Assembly: GCF_001524445.2 (NCBI RefSeq)
Contig: NZ_CP013417.1
Coordinates: forward strand, 4,092,001-4,156,000
From: Burkholderia savannae
Lineage (GTDB): Bacteria > Pseudomonadota > Gammaproteobacteria > Burkholderiales > Burkholderiaceae
Reading direction: 5' to 3'
DNA: 64,000 nucleotides
Numbering within the stretch: position 1 is the stretch's first letter; each line of letters starts with the position of its first letter. Shown piece by piece: positions 41,844 to 49,957 of this stretch. Made by a program: the position numbers and the translations under genes. The notes below the pieces were generated by a model, which was not told the origin of the DNA, ran no database searches, and worked only from the letters and a program-made list of their open reading frames with translations.

Positions 41844-42983
41844 ATGCAACACACGATGAAAAAGCTGGCAGGCGCGACGTTCGTCGCGGTCATGTCGCTC
41901 GCGGGGACGGCGCACGCGGATGACGTCAAGATCGGCTTCGCGGCGCCGATGACGGGCGCGCAGGCGCACTACGGCAAGGATATGCAGAACGGCATCGTGC
42001 TCGCGATCGAGGACTTCAATGCGACGAAGCCCACGATCGGCGGCAAGCCGGTGAAGTTCGTGCTCGACATGCAGGACGACCAGGCCGACCCGCGCACCGG
42101 CACGACGGTTGCGCAGAAGCTCGTCGACGACGGCATCAAGGGCATGCTTGGCCACTTCAACTCGGGCACGACGATCCCGGCCTCGCGCATCTACGCGAAC
42201 GCGGGCATCCCGCAGATCGCGATGGCAACCGCGCCCGAGTACACGACGCAGGGCTACAAGACGACCTTCCGGATGATGACGTCCGACACGCAGCAGGGCT
42301 CGGTCGCGGGCGCGTTCGCGGTGAAGGATCTCGGCATGAAGAAGATCGCGATCGTCGACGATCGCACCGCGTACGGCCAGGGTCTCGCCGACCAGTTCGA
42401 GAAGGCGGCGAAGGCGGCGGGCGCGACGATCGTCGATCGCGAATTCACGAACGACAAGGCTGTCGACTTCAAGGCGATCCTGACGAAGCTGAAGGCGTCG
42501 AAGCCGGATCTCGTCTACTACGGCGGCGCGGATTCGCAGGCCGCGCCGATGGCCAAGCAGATGAAGTCGCTCGGCGTCGCGGCGCCGCTGATGGGCGGCG
42601 AAATGGTGCACACGCCGACGTTCCTGAAAATCGCGGGCGACGCGGCCGAAGGCTCGATCGCTTCGCTCGCCGGCCTGCCGCTCGACGAAATGCCCGGCGG
42701 CAAGTCGTACGCGGACAAGTACAAGAAGCGCTTCGGCGAAGACGTGCAGACGTACTCGCCGTACGCTTACGACGGCGCGATGGCGATGTTCAACGCGATG
42801 AAGAAGGCGAATTCGACCGATCCGGCGAAGTACCTGCCGCTGCTCGCGAAGACCGACATGGCGGGCGTCACGTCGACGCACATCGCGTACGACACGAAGG
42901 GCGACCTGCGCAACGGCGGCATCACGATGTACAAGGTCGAGAAGGGCGAGTGGAAGCCGCTCAAGAGCATCGGCGGCAAGTAA
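41844..42983 (+). CDS. Branched-chain amino-acid periplasmic binding protein (LivJ/LivK type)
   Basis: Type I binding protein of 379 residues, signal peptide MQHTMKKLAGATFVAVMSLAGTAHA, mature start DDVKIGFAAPMTGAQAHYGKD, very close in pattern to E. coli LivJ/LivK. No permease or ATPase genes are adjacent, so it must serve a transporter encoded elsewhere, perhaps one of the two in this window. The ATG follows TAGGAGAAGAT. A perfect terminator follows at 43053. Confidence 0.9.
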   Translation: MQHTMKKLAGATFVAVMSLAGTAHADDVKIGFAAPMTGAQAHYGKDMQNGIVLAIEDFNATKPTIGGKPVKFVLDMQDDQADPRTGTTVAQKLVDDGIKGMLGHFNSGTTIPASRIYANAGIPQIAMATAPEYTTQGYKTTFRMMTSDTQQGSVAGAFAVKDLGMKKIAIVDDRTAYGQGLADQFEKAAKAAGATIVDREFTNDKAVDFKAILTKLKASKPDLVYYGGADSQAAPMAKQMKSLGVAAPLMGGEMVHTPTFLKIAGDAAEGSIASLAGLPLDEMPGGKSYADKYKKRFGEDVQTYSPYAYDGAMAMFNAMKKANSTDPAKYLPLLAKTDMAGVTSTHIAYDTKGDLRNGGITMYKVEKGEWKPLKSIGGK

Positions 42984-43052
42984 GCGCCGTGCGGCGTGAC
43001 GCGGGCGTCGCCTAGCGGCGTTCGCGGCGCGCATCGATGTGGATCACGACGG

Positions 43053-43092
43053 GCCCCGAGGCTGCGCAAGCGGACTCGGGGCTTCGTTTTTT
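43053..43092 (+). terminator. Terminator after the binding-protein gene
   Basis: GCCCCGAG (43053-43060) pairs with CTCGGGGC (43075-43082) around a 14-base loop, and TTCG then six Ts follow. It ends rightward transcription before the convergent acyl-CoA synthetase gene. Confidence 0.75.
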
Positions 43093-43146
43093 CCGGACGC
43101 ACGGGGGCGGCGAAGAAGACGGCGCAGACGGTGCGCCGCAGTCGCG

Positions 43147-44676
43147 TCACGCGCCGCGTGCGCGCAGCAGGTACTTCTGCAGCTTGCCCGTCGGCGTGCG
43201 CGGCAGGCGCTCGGCGAACACGTATTCGCGCGGGATCTTGTAGGCGGCGAGGCGTGTTTCGCAGAACGCGCGCAGCGCGTCGGCATCGACCGCGCCTTCG
43301 GCGCCGCTCGTGCCGCCGGCCGCGCGCAGCACGACGTGCGCGACCACGGTTTCGCCCCATTCCGGATGCGCGCGACCGATCACGGCCGCCTCCGCGACGG
43401 CCGGATGCGCGGTCAGCACGTCCTCGACTTCCTTCGAATAGACGTTCTCGCCGCCCGTCACGATCATGTCCTTGATCCGGTCGACGACGAACAGATAGCC
43501 GTCGTCGTCGATGCGCGCGACGTCGCCGCTGCGATACCAGCCGTCGTCCGCGAACGCGGCGCGCGTCGCGTCGGGGGCGTCGAGATAGCCGAGCATCATG
43601 CTGTCCGCGCGCAGCAGGATTTCGCCGATCTCGCCCGGCCGCGCGTCGCCGCCCGACGCGGTCACGACCCGCACGTCGACGCCCGGCGTGCCCCGACGGC
43701 CGATCGAACCGGCCTTCATGGTCTGCTCGAACGGGTACAGCACGGTGCCGGCGGGCCCCGTCTCGGTCATTCCGTACACCTGATAGAACGCCTCGCTGCG
43801 GTACGCATGCATCAATCGGCGCGCGAGCTCCGCGCCGATCGGCCCGCCGCCGTACAGCCAGGCGCGCATGCTCGTCAGGTCGAACGACGCGAAATCGGCG
43901 ATCGTATCGAGCGGCAGCGTGTACGACACGGGCGCGCCGAAGTACAGCGTCGCCTGCTCGGCTTCGACCGTCTGAAGAAAGCGCAGCGGATGATAGTCGC
44001 GCATCAGCACGACGGTGCCGCCCACGTAGAGCGTGCCGCCGAACCAGTTGTTGAGCGGCGACGCGTGCCAGATCGGCATCGCCGTCAGCGTGCGCTCGCG
44101 CTCGGTCATCGACAGCGCGAGCGCGCTCGTCGCGGCGGCGAGCGCGACCGTCCGGTGGCTGTGCATGCAGCCCTTCGGGCGTCCCGTCGTGCCGGACGTG
44201 TAGAGGATCTCGGCGAGCGCGGTGTCGTCGGGCGTGCCGGACGCGATGCCGGCCGCATCCGCGACGAGGCGGTCGAACGGCGCGGCGCCGTTCGCCTCGC
44301 CCTCGGTCGCGAGACGTTGCGCGCCGTGCTCGACCTTCGCGAGCACGGGCGCGAGCGCGGCGTCGAACAGCACCGCGCGGCTCGCGCTGTGACCGAGGAT
44401 GTAGTCGACTTCCGGCGCCTGCAGCTTGTGGTTGATCGGCACGACGGCCGCACCGATGCGCCACGCGCCGAAGAGCAGATCGAAGAACGCGGGCGTGTTG
44501 AAGCACATCGCGGCGACGCGCTCGCCCGGCGCGATGCCGAGCGCGGCGAGCACCTCGGCCGCGCGCCGCGAGCGCCGCTGCATGTGCCGGTACGTGATCG
44601 TCGCGCCGTCGTAGCGCAGGAACGGTTTGTCGGGCGTCGCGCGCGCGGCGCGATCGAGTGCGGCAATCAGGTTCAT
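43147..44676 (-). CDS. AMP-forming acyl-CoA synthetase
   Basis: ANL-family ligase of 509 residues. Motifs: LYTSGTTGRPKGCMHSHRT near residue 160, YGMTETGPAGTVLYP near 300, GWYRSGDVARIDDDGYLFVVDRIKD near 390, GGENVYSKEVEDVL, and the lysine motif PRTPTGKLQKYLL at the end. Substrate unknown; short or branched fatty acid or aromatic acid are possible. Start ATG at 44676 (MNLIAALDRAARATPDKPF) gives the usual family N-terminus. It lies downstream of an AidB-type dehydrogenase gene on the same strand, across an octamer repeat, suggesting a shared acyl-CoA degradation function. Confidence 0.88.
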   Translation of the reverse strand: MNLIAALDRAARATPDKPFLRYDGATITYRHMQRRSRRAAEVLAALGIAPGERVAAMCFNTPAFFDLLFGAWRIGAAVVPINHKLQAPEVDYILGHSASRAVLFDAALAPVLAKVEHGAQRLATEGEANGAAPFDRLVADAAGIASGTPDDTALAEILYTSGTTGRPKGCMHSHRTVALAAATSALALSMTERERTLTAMPIWHASPLNNWFGGTLYVGGTVVLMRDYHPLRFLQTVEAEQATLYFGAPVSYTLPLDTIADFASFDLTSMRAWLYGGGPIGAELARRLMHAYRSEAFYQVYGMTETGPAGTVLYPFEQTMKAGSIGRRGTPGVDVRVVTASGGDARPGEIGEILLRADSMMLGYLDAPDATRAAFADDGWYRSGDVARIDDDGYLFVVDRIKDMIVTGGENVYSKEVEDVLTAHPAVAEAAVIGRAHPEWGETVVAHVVLRAAGGTSGAEGAVDADALRAFCETRLAAYKIPREYVFAERLPRTPTGKLQKYLLRARGA

Positions 44677-44822
44677 CGCTTCGGGCTCCGTTCGTTCTGC
44701 GGGCGATCGTTCGGGCGGATGCGGCGCGACATGCGGCGGTCGGCTTCGGGCGAGGCGCCGCATGTCGCGCCGTGCCGGCGGAGCCGGCTGGGCCTAATGC
44801 CGGCGCGGCGTAGCGCGCGCCG

Positions 44823-44896
44823 CGCACGGTCGCACGGTCGCACGCTCACAGGCTCACAGGCTCACACACTCACACACTCACACACTCACACACTCA
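44823..44896. repeat. Degenerate octamer tandem array ending at a stop codon
   Basis: Nine successive 8-base units from 44823: CGCACGGT twice, CGCACGCT, CACAGGCT twice, CACACACT four times. Each type differs by only a few bases from the last. The array runs into the stop codon (44894-44896, minus strand) of the acyl-CoA dehydrogenase gene, so slippage could change its last codons or the spacing to the downstream ligase gene. Confidence 0.85.
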
Positions 44897-46534
44897 CGCG
44901 GCGTATGCGCGTTGCAGCAGCGCGGCGACGTCCACGCGGCGCGAATCGAGCGCGCCGGTCACGCGGCCCCAGGCCGGCTCGCCGAAGCGAGTCGCGATGA
45001 AGCCGTCGCTGACGAAGGCGGGCGCCGCGTCGAGCAGGAGACACGCCTGCGCGACGAGCGCGATGCGTTGCGCGAGCACGCGGCCGAGCGCTTCGAGCGC
45101 GTCGGGCGGCGTGCCGAGCAGCGCGCGCAGCGCGTCGAGCTCCGCGCGAATCCGCGCATCGCGGCCGCCGAGCGCGTGCAGCTCGTCGACGAGCGCGTGC
45201 GCCGCGTCGGGCTCGCGCGCGATCGCGCGCATCACGTCGAGGCACATCACGTTGCCCGAGCCTTCCCAGATCGAATTGACGGGCGCCTCGCGGAACAGCC
45301 GCGCGATCGGGCCGTCGTCGACATAGCCGTTGCCGCCGAATACTTCCATCACTTCGCCCGCGGCCTCGACCGCACGCTTGCAGACCCAGAATTTCGCGGC
45401 CGGCGTGACGATGCGCGTCCACGCGTGCTCGTCGCGCTCGAACGCCTGCGCGAGCCGCATCGCGAGCGCGAGCGCCGCTTCGCTTTCGAGCGCGAGATCG
45501 GCGAGCACCGCGCGCATCAGCGGCTGCTCGGCGAGCGCGCGGCCGAACGCGTGACGCTGCCGCGTGTACGCGATCGCCTGCACGAGCCCCTGGCGCAGGA
45601 TCGCCGCGCTGCCGAGCACGCAGTTCAGGCGCGTGTAGGTCGCCATTTCGATGATCGTCGGAATGCCGCGGCCTTCCTCGCCGAGCATCACGCCCCACGC
45701 GTCGCCGAGCTCGATCTCGCTGCTCGAGTTGCTGCGGTTGCCGACCTTGTTCTTCAGGCGCTGGATCAGCACCGCGTTCTTCGTGCCGTCCGGCCGCCAG
45801 CGCGGCAAGTAGAAGCACGACGGGCCGCCCGATTCGGTGCGCGCGACGACAAGGTGCGCATCGCACATCGGCGCGGAGAAGAACCATTTGTGGCCGCGCA
45901 GCAGATAGTCGCCGCCGCGGCCGCCCGCGCCGACGGGCACCGCGATCGTCGTGTTCGCGCGCACATCCGAGCCGCCCTGCTTTTCGGTCATCCCCATGCC
46001 GATCAAGATCGACTGCTTCGCGTCGATCGGCACGTCGCGGGGGTCGTGGACGTCGCTGTAGAGCTTGTCTTTCAATTGCGCCCATAGCGCGGGATCTTTC
46101 CGGAGGACCGGGATGCTCGCCTGCGTCATCGTCGCCGGACACAGCGTGCCCGCCTCGATCTGGCCGTGCAGATAGAAGCCCGCCGCGTTCGCCGCCCAGC
46201 GGCCCGCGCGCGATTCGCGCAACGCAAGCGAGATCAGGCCCTGCTCGCGATAGAGGCCGAGGAGCGCGTGCCAGCTCGGGTGGAAATCGACGCGGTCGAT
46301 CCGGCGGCCGCGGCGATCGAACGCGTTCAGCTCCGGAGCGTGGCGGTTCGCGTCCTCGGCCTGTTGCGCGGTGTCGCGCGCGCCGAGCCGCGCGCCGTAT
46401 GCGCCGAGCCGCGGCGCGGCCCACGACGCGCCCGCGCGTTCGAGCATTTCACCCAGCGCGGCGTCGGTCGCGAAGAGGTTATAGTCGGTCAATTCGTCGA
46501 ACTGGTTGCTCACCTCGTGGGTCGACCAGGCCAT
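44894..46534 (-). CDS. AidB-type acyl-CoA dehydrogenase
   Basis: FAD protein of 546 residues, long for the acyl-CoA dehydrogenase superfamily and matching AidB (about 541). Residues include MGMTEKQGGSDVRANTT near 180 (FAD-binding loop typical of AidB), KWFFSAPMCDAHLVVART near 215, and EVFGGNGYVDDGPIARLFREAPVNSIWEGSGNVM near 400, with the catalytic Glu/Arg region. E. coli AidB is part of the alkylation response and has weak isovaleryl-CoA dehydrogenase activity; the neighbouring ligase favours a catabolic role here. A divergent TetR gene starts 46 bases away, a likely regulator. Confidence 0.87.
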   Translation of the reverse strand: MAWSTHEVSNQFDELTDYNLFATDAALGEMLERAGASWAAPRLGAYGARLGARDTAQQAEDANRHAPELNAFDRRGRRIDRVDFHPSWHALLGLYREQGLISLALRESRAGRWAANAAGFYLHGQIEAGTLCPATMTQASIPVLRKDPALWAQLKDKLYSDVHDPRDVPIDAKQSILIGMGMTEKQGGSDVRANTTIAVPVGAGGRGGDYLLRGHKWFFSAPMCDAHLVVARTESGGPSCFYLPRWRPDGTKNAVLIQRLKNKVGNRSNSSSEIELGDAWGVMLGEEGRGIPTIIEMATYTRLNCVLGSAAILRQGLVQAIAYTRQRHAFGRALAEQPLMRAVLADLALESEAALALAMRLAQAFERDEHAWTRIVTPAAKFWVCKRAVEAAGEVMEVFGGNGYVDDGPIARLFREAPVNSIWEGSGNVMCLDVMRAIAREPDAAHALVDELHALGGRDARIRAELDALRALLGTPPDALEALGRVLAQRIALVAQACLLLDAAPAFVSDGFIATRFGEPAWGRVTGALDSRRVDVAALLQRAYAA

Positions 46535-46580
46535 GATGGGCGTCTCCGTGTTGGTGTTCGGCTCGATCAGGTTAGCAAAG

Positions 46581-47264
46581 ATGACTTCGCGACATGTTCA
46601 GGTTTCCGCGCCCGCCGAGCGGTCGATCGCTCAGCCGCAGCCGGCCTTGCGCCGCCGTCCGCGGCAGCGTCGCGCGCACGCGAGCTCGGAGGCGCTGCAG
46701 CAGGCGTTTGTTCAGGTTTTGCTCGAGCGCGGCTACGCGAAGGCGACGATCCGCGAGATCGCCGCGGTTGCAGGCGTGAGCGTTGGCACGTTCTACGAGT
46801 ATTTCGGCGACAAGGAGAGTCTCGCCGCGCTCACGATCCATCATTACGTGAAGACGATCGCGACGCGGATGCGGGGCGTCGTCGATACGCGGCGCGGCGC
46901 GCGCCGCCGGGCGATCGCGGCCGCGCTCGTCGACGCGCAGATCGATGCGCTCGAGCAGGACGCGCGGGTGTGGGCCGCGATGTTCACGCTCGAGCGCAAG
47001 GTCTCGCCGATCGACGCGTATCGCCGGCATTACGACGACTACGTCGCGCTGTGGCGCGATGCGCTCGCCGGCGCGAGCGATGCGCCGGCTGAAGCGCGGC
47101 TCGGCGTGGCGGCGCGCGTCGTGCATGCGCTGTGCTACGGGTGGGTGTCGCAGTCGCTGCTCACGCAAGGGGCGGATGTCGACGTCGCGCAGTTGCGCGG
47201 CGAGCTGCATCGGGCGGTGGACGCGTATCTCGCGGCCGAGGCCGATGACGAGGCGGCGGGGTAG
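46581..47264 (+). CDS. TetR-family transcriptional regulator
   Basis: Residues about 35-80 hold the TetR helix-turn-helix: ALQQAFVQVLLERGYAKATIREIAAVAGVSVGTFYEYFGDKESL. The C-terminal half is the variable ligand-binding part. 227 residues. Divergent from the AidB-type dehydrogenase gene with a 46-base gap, so it probably controls that gene and itself, sensing an acyl-CoA; this is inferred from position. The ATG at 46581 follows GTTAGCAAAG, a weak site; earlier in-frame starts would lie on the dehydrogenase start codon. Confidence 0.85.
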   Translation: MTSRHVQVSAPAERSIAQPQPALRRRPRQRRAHASSEALQQAFVQVLLERGYAKATIREIAAVAGVSVGTFYEYFGDKESLAALTIHHYVKTIATRMRGVVDTRRGARRRAIAAALVDAQIDALEQDARVWAAMFTLERKVSPIDAYRRHYDDYVALWRDALAGASDAPAEARLGVAARVVHALCYGWVSQSLLTQGADVDVAQLRGELHRAVDAYLAAEADDEAAG

Positions 47265-47926
47265 GCGGCTGCCGGATGAGTGGGATGTGTTGCCGATGCC
47301 GCTCCGACGAGCGGCATCGGGCGTGGTGCGCGGCGGCGGGCGATTGGGCGATTTCGGCGGGTTTTGCGAAGTCTCTCGCTGGGTGAATGTTTGCCTCGAT
47401 CTGCGAATTTCCCGGTTGTTTTGTTGCGCTGTCCTTCAACTTCCGGGCCATTGAACCGTCGGGCTGCTGGATGGCCGAGCGGCTGAATGGACAATCCGCT
47501 GACCTGCCGACCTGCCGACCTGCTGACCTGCTGACCTGCTGACCTGCTGACCCGCCGATCCGCCGATCCGCCGATCCATCGATCCATCGATCCATCGATC
47601 CATCGATCCATCGATCCATCGATCCATCGATCCATCGATCCATCGATCCATCGATCCATCGAAAGTTTCGACCCTATTACCGAGACTGCTGCTCGCCAAC
47701 CGCCCGCATCTTCCGCCCGAAGGCCCTCGGCGGCACTCCGGCCGCACGGAGCAATCGAGCCGTTCCTCGCGTCCAGCCTCCGCTATCAATCCAATGCATG
47801 AGTTTTCGTCATGCCTTCCATGACGAACTTTCGATTGTCGCCGGATATTGGCTCGGGCCAAATCGGCACCGTTACCCCGCGCATCGGCAACGGCCGGCGC
47901 GCCTGTCCACGAAACGAGGAGGAGCC
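47265..47926. other. Gap dominated by an octamer array
   Basis: About 660 bases between the TetR gene and the aminotransferase gene. The middle is the 160-base octamer array; open frames across it, such as repeated DRWIDGSM on the minus strand, are products of the repeat and are not supported as genes. The last 260 bases presumably hold the aminotransferase promoter, which I could not define. Confidence 0.5.
47501..47660. repeat. Octamer array of exactly 20 units with stepwise sequence change
   Basis: Twenty contiguous 8-base units: GACCTGCC x2, GACCTGCT x4, GACCCGCC x1, GATCCGCC x2, GATCCATC x11. Each unit type is one or two substitutions from its neighbour, and the identical run is at the right end. 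This fits slipped-strand growth from one side over older, diverged units. It is a strong candidate for a hypervariable locus. Confidence 0.95.
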
Positions 47927-49081
47927 ATGCAGAGCGCCGCCGCGCCCCGTTCGAAGCTGCACGACGTCGGCACGACGATCTTCACGGTCATCGGCCAGCT
48001 CGCCGCCGAGCACCAGGCGCTGAATCTGTCGCAGGGCGCGCCGAATTTCGCGCCCGATCCGGCGCTCGTCGAGCGCGTCGCGCGCGCGATGCGCGACGGA
48101 CACAACCAGTACGCGCCGATGGCGGGCGTCGCCGCGCTGCGCGAGGCGCTCGCGGTCAAGACGGAGCGCCTGTACGGCGCGCGCTACGATCCGGAATCCG
48201 AAATTACCGTCGTCGCGAGCGCGAGCGAGGGGCTCTACGCGACGATCAGCGCGCTCGTGCATCCGGGCGACGAGGTGATCTACTTCGAGCCGTCGTTCGA
48301 CAGCTACGCGCCGATCGTGCGCCTGCAGGGCGCAACGCCCGTCGCGATCAGTCTCTCGCCCGAGCGCTTTCGCGTGAACTGGGACGAAGTGGCCGCCAAC
48401 ATCACGCCGCGCACACGGATGCTGATCGTCAACACGCCGCACAACCCGACCGCGACGATCTTCGGCGACGCCGACATCGCGCGCCTCGCGCAGCTCACCG
48501 CGGGCACCGACATCGTGATCCTGTCCGACGAGGTGTACGAACACGTCGTGTTCGACGGCGCGCGCCATCACAGCATGGCGCGTCATCGCGCGCTCGCCGA
48601 GCGCAGCGTGATCGTGTCGTCGTTCGGCAAGTCGTATCACGTGACGGGCTGGCGCGTCGGCTATTGCCTCGCGCCCGTCGAGCTCACGCGCGAGCTGCGC
48701 AAGGTGCACCAGTTCATGACGTTCGCGGCCGACACGCCGATGCAGCACGCGTTCGCCGACGCGCTCGCCGAGCCGTCGAGCTATCTCGAACTCGGCGCGT
48801 TCTACGAGCGCAAGCGCGACCTGCTCGTGCGCGAGCTTGCCGGCTCGCGTTTCGAGCTGCTGCCGAGCGAGGGCTCGTTCTTCATGCTCGCGCGCTTTCG
48901 GCATTTTTCCGGCGAGTCCGACGCCGATTTCGTGCTGCGCGCGATTCGCGACGCGCGCGTCGCGACGATCCCGCTGTCCGCGTTCTACGCGGACGGCGCG
49001 AACACCGGCTGCATCCGCCTCAGTTTTTCGAAGGACGACGCGACGCTGATCGAAGGCGCGCGCCGTCTGCGCAGCCTCTGA
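47927..49081 (+). CDS. Methionine-type PLP aminotransferase (YbdL-like)
   Basis: Class I aminotransferase of 384 residues. It agrees along its length with E. coli YbdL as I recall it, a methionine/phenylalanine:2-oxoacid aminotransferase: SKLHDVGTTIFTVI at the start, NQYAPMAGVAALREA near 65, NTPHNPTATIF near 168, the pyridoxal-binding lysine in VSSFGKSYHVTGWRVGYC near 235, and IPLSAFYADG near 350. Start ATG follows GAGGAGGAG. It is followed by an amino-acid binding protein and an FAD-linked oxidase, suggesting a small unit for amino-acid uptake and oxidation of the resulting keto or hydroxy acid; that is inference. Confidence 0.9.
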   Translation: MQSAAAPRSKLHDVGTTIFTVIGQLAAEHQALNLSQGAPNFAPDPALVERVARAMRDGHNQYAPMAGVAALREALAVKTERLYGARYDPESEITVVASASEGLYATISALVHPGDEVIYFEPSFDSYAPIVRLQGATPVAISLSPERFRVNWDEVAANITPRTRMLIVNTPHNPTATIFGDADIARLAQLTAGTDIVILSDEVYEHVVFDGARHHSMARHRALAERSVIVSSFGKSYHVTGWRVGYCLAPVELTRELRKVHQFMTFAADTPMQHAFADALAEPSSYLELGAFYERKRDLLVRELAGSRFELLPSEGSFFMLARFRHFSGESDADFVLRAIRDARVATIPLSAFYADGANTGCIRLSFSKDDATLIEGARRLRSL

Positions 49082-49149
49082 CGCGCGCGGCGCGCGCGAC
49101 CGGGCGAGACCCCGACCGGACAAGATCCCGACCTCAAGGAGAATCATCG

Positions 49150-49944
49150 ATGAAACGACTGCAAATCTGGCTGGCGCTCGCATGCGCGTTGGGCGTCGTC
49201 GCGGGCTGCGGCGCGGCGCGCGCCGAGGCTTCGCAAACGCTGCGCTTCGGTCTCGAAGCGCAATACCCGCCGTTCGAATCGAAGGCGGCGAACGGCGAGC
49301 TGCAGGGCTTCGACATCGACGTCGGCAACGCCGTCTGCAAGGAGGCGAAGCTCGCGTGCAAGTGGGTCGAGACGTCGTTCGACGGGCTGATTCCCGCGCT
49401 GCAGGGGCGCAAGTTCGACGCGATCAACTCGGCGATGAACGCGACCGACCAGCGCCGTCAGGCGATCGACTTCACGACGGTGATCTACCGCGTGCCGACG
49501 CAGCTGATCGCGCGTGCGGACAGCGGCCTCGCGCCGGCGCCGGAATCGTTGAAGGGCAAGCGGATCGGCGTGTTGCAGGGCTCGATCCAGGAGGCGTACG
49601 CGAACGCGCACTGGGCGGGCTCGGGCGTGCGGATCGTCGCGTATCAGGACCAGAGCCAGGCGTACGCGGATCTCACCGCGGGCCGCCTCGACGGCACGCT
49701 CGTGCTTGCGCCGGCGGGGCAGCGCGGGTTCCTGTCGCGGCCGGATGCGAAGGGTTTCGCGTTCGTCGGGCAGCCGGTGCGCGACGACAAGATTCTCGGC
49801 GGCGGCATCGCATTCGGGCTGCGCAAGGGCGACGATGCGCTGAAGACGCGCCTGAACGCCGCGATCGACAAGCTGAAAGCGGACGGCACCGTGAAGGCGC
49901 TCGGCCGGAAGTATTTCGGCGACATCGACATCTCGACGAAGTGA
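49150..49944 (+). CDS. Polar amino-acid periplasmic binding protein (family 3)
   Basis: Type II binding protein of 264 residues resembling lysine/arginine/ornithine or histidine binding proteins: LRFGLEAQYPPFESKAANGELQGFDIDVGNAVC, ETSFDGLIPALQGRKFDAINSAMNAT and KGKRIGVLQGSIQEAYAN. The N-terminus has a signal sequence with VVAGC near residue 20, a possible lipobox, though cleavage after ARA is also possible. No permease genes adjoin. SD AAGGAGAATC before the ATG; the gene follows the aminotransferase by 68 bases. Confidence 0.88.
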   Translation: MKRLQIWLALACALGVVAGCGAARAEASQTLRFGLEAQYPPFESKAANGELQGFDIDVGNAVCKEAKLACKWVETSFDGLIPALQGRKFDAINSAMNATDQRRQAIDFTTVIYRVPTQLIARADSGLAPAPESLKGKRIGVLQGSIQEAYANAHWAGSGVRIVAYQDQSQAYADLTAGRLDGTLVLAPAGQRGFLSRPDAKGFAFVGQPVRDDKILGGGIAFGLRKGDDALKTRLNAAIDKLKADGTVKALGRKYFGDIDISTK

Positions 49945-49957
49945 CGGAGGCGGCGCG

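Noticed and set aside
47135..47659. Repeated peptide DRWIDGSM encoded on the minus strand of the octamer array
   Set aside because: Three 8-base units make 24 bases, so any frame gives an 8-residue repeat; there is no ribosome-binding site and the frame ends inside the TetR gene.
47501..47660. Possible CRISPR array
   Set aside because: Units are 8 bases with no spacers and no cas genes nearby; the same holds for the other arrays.
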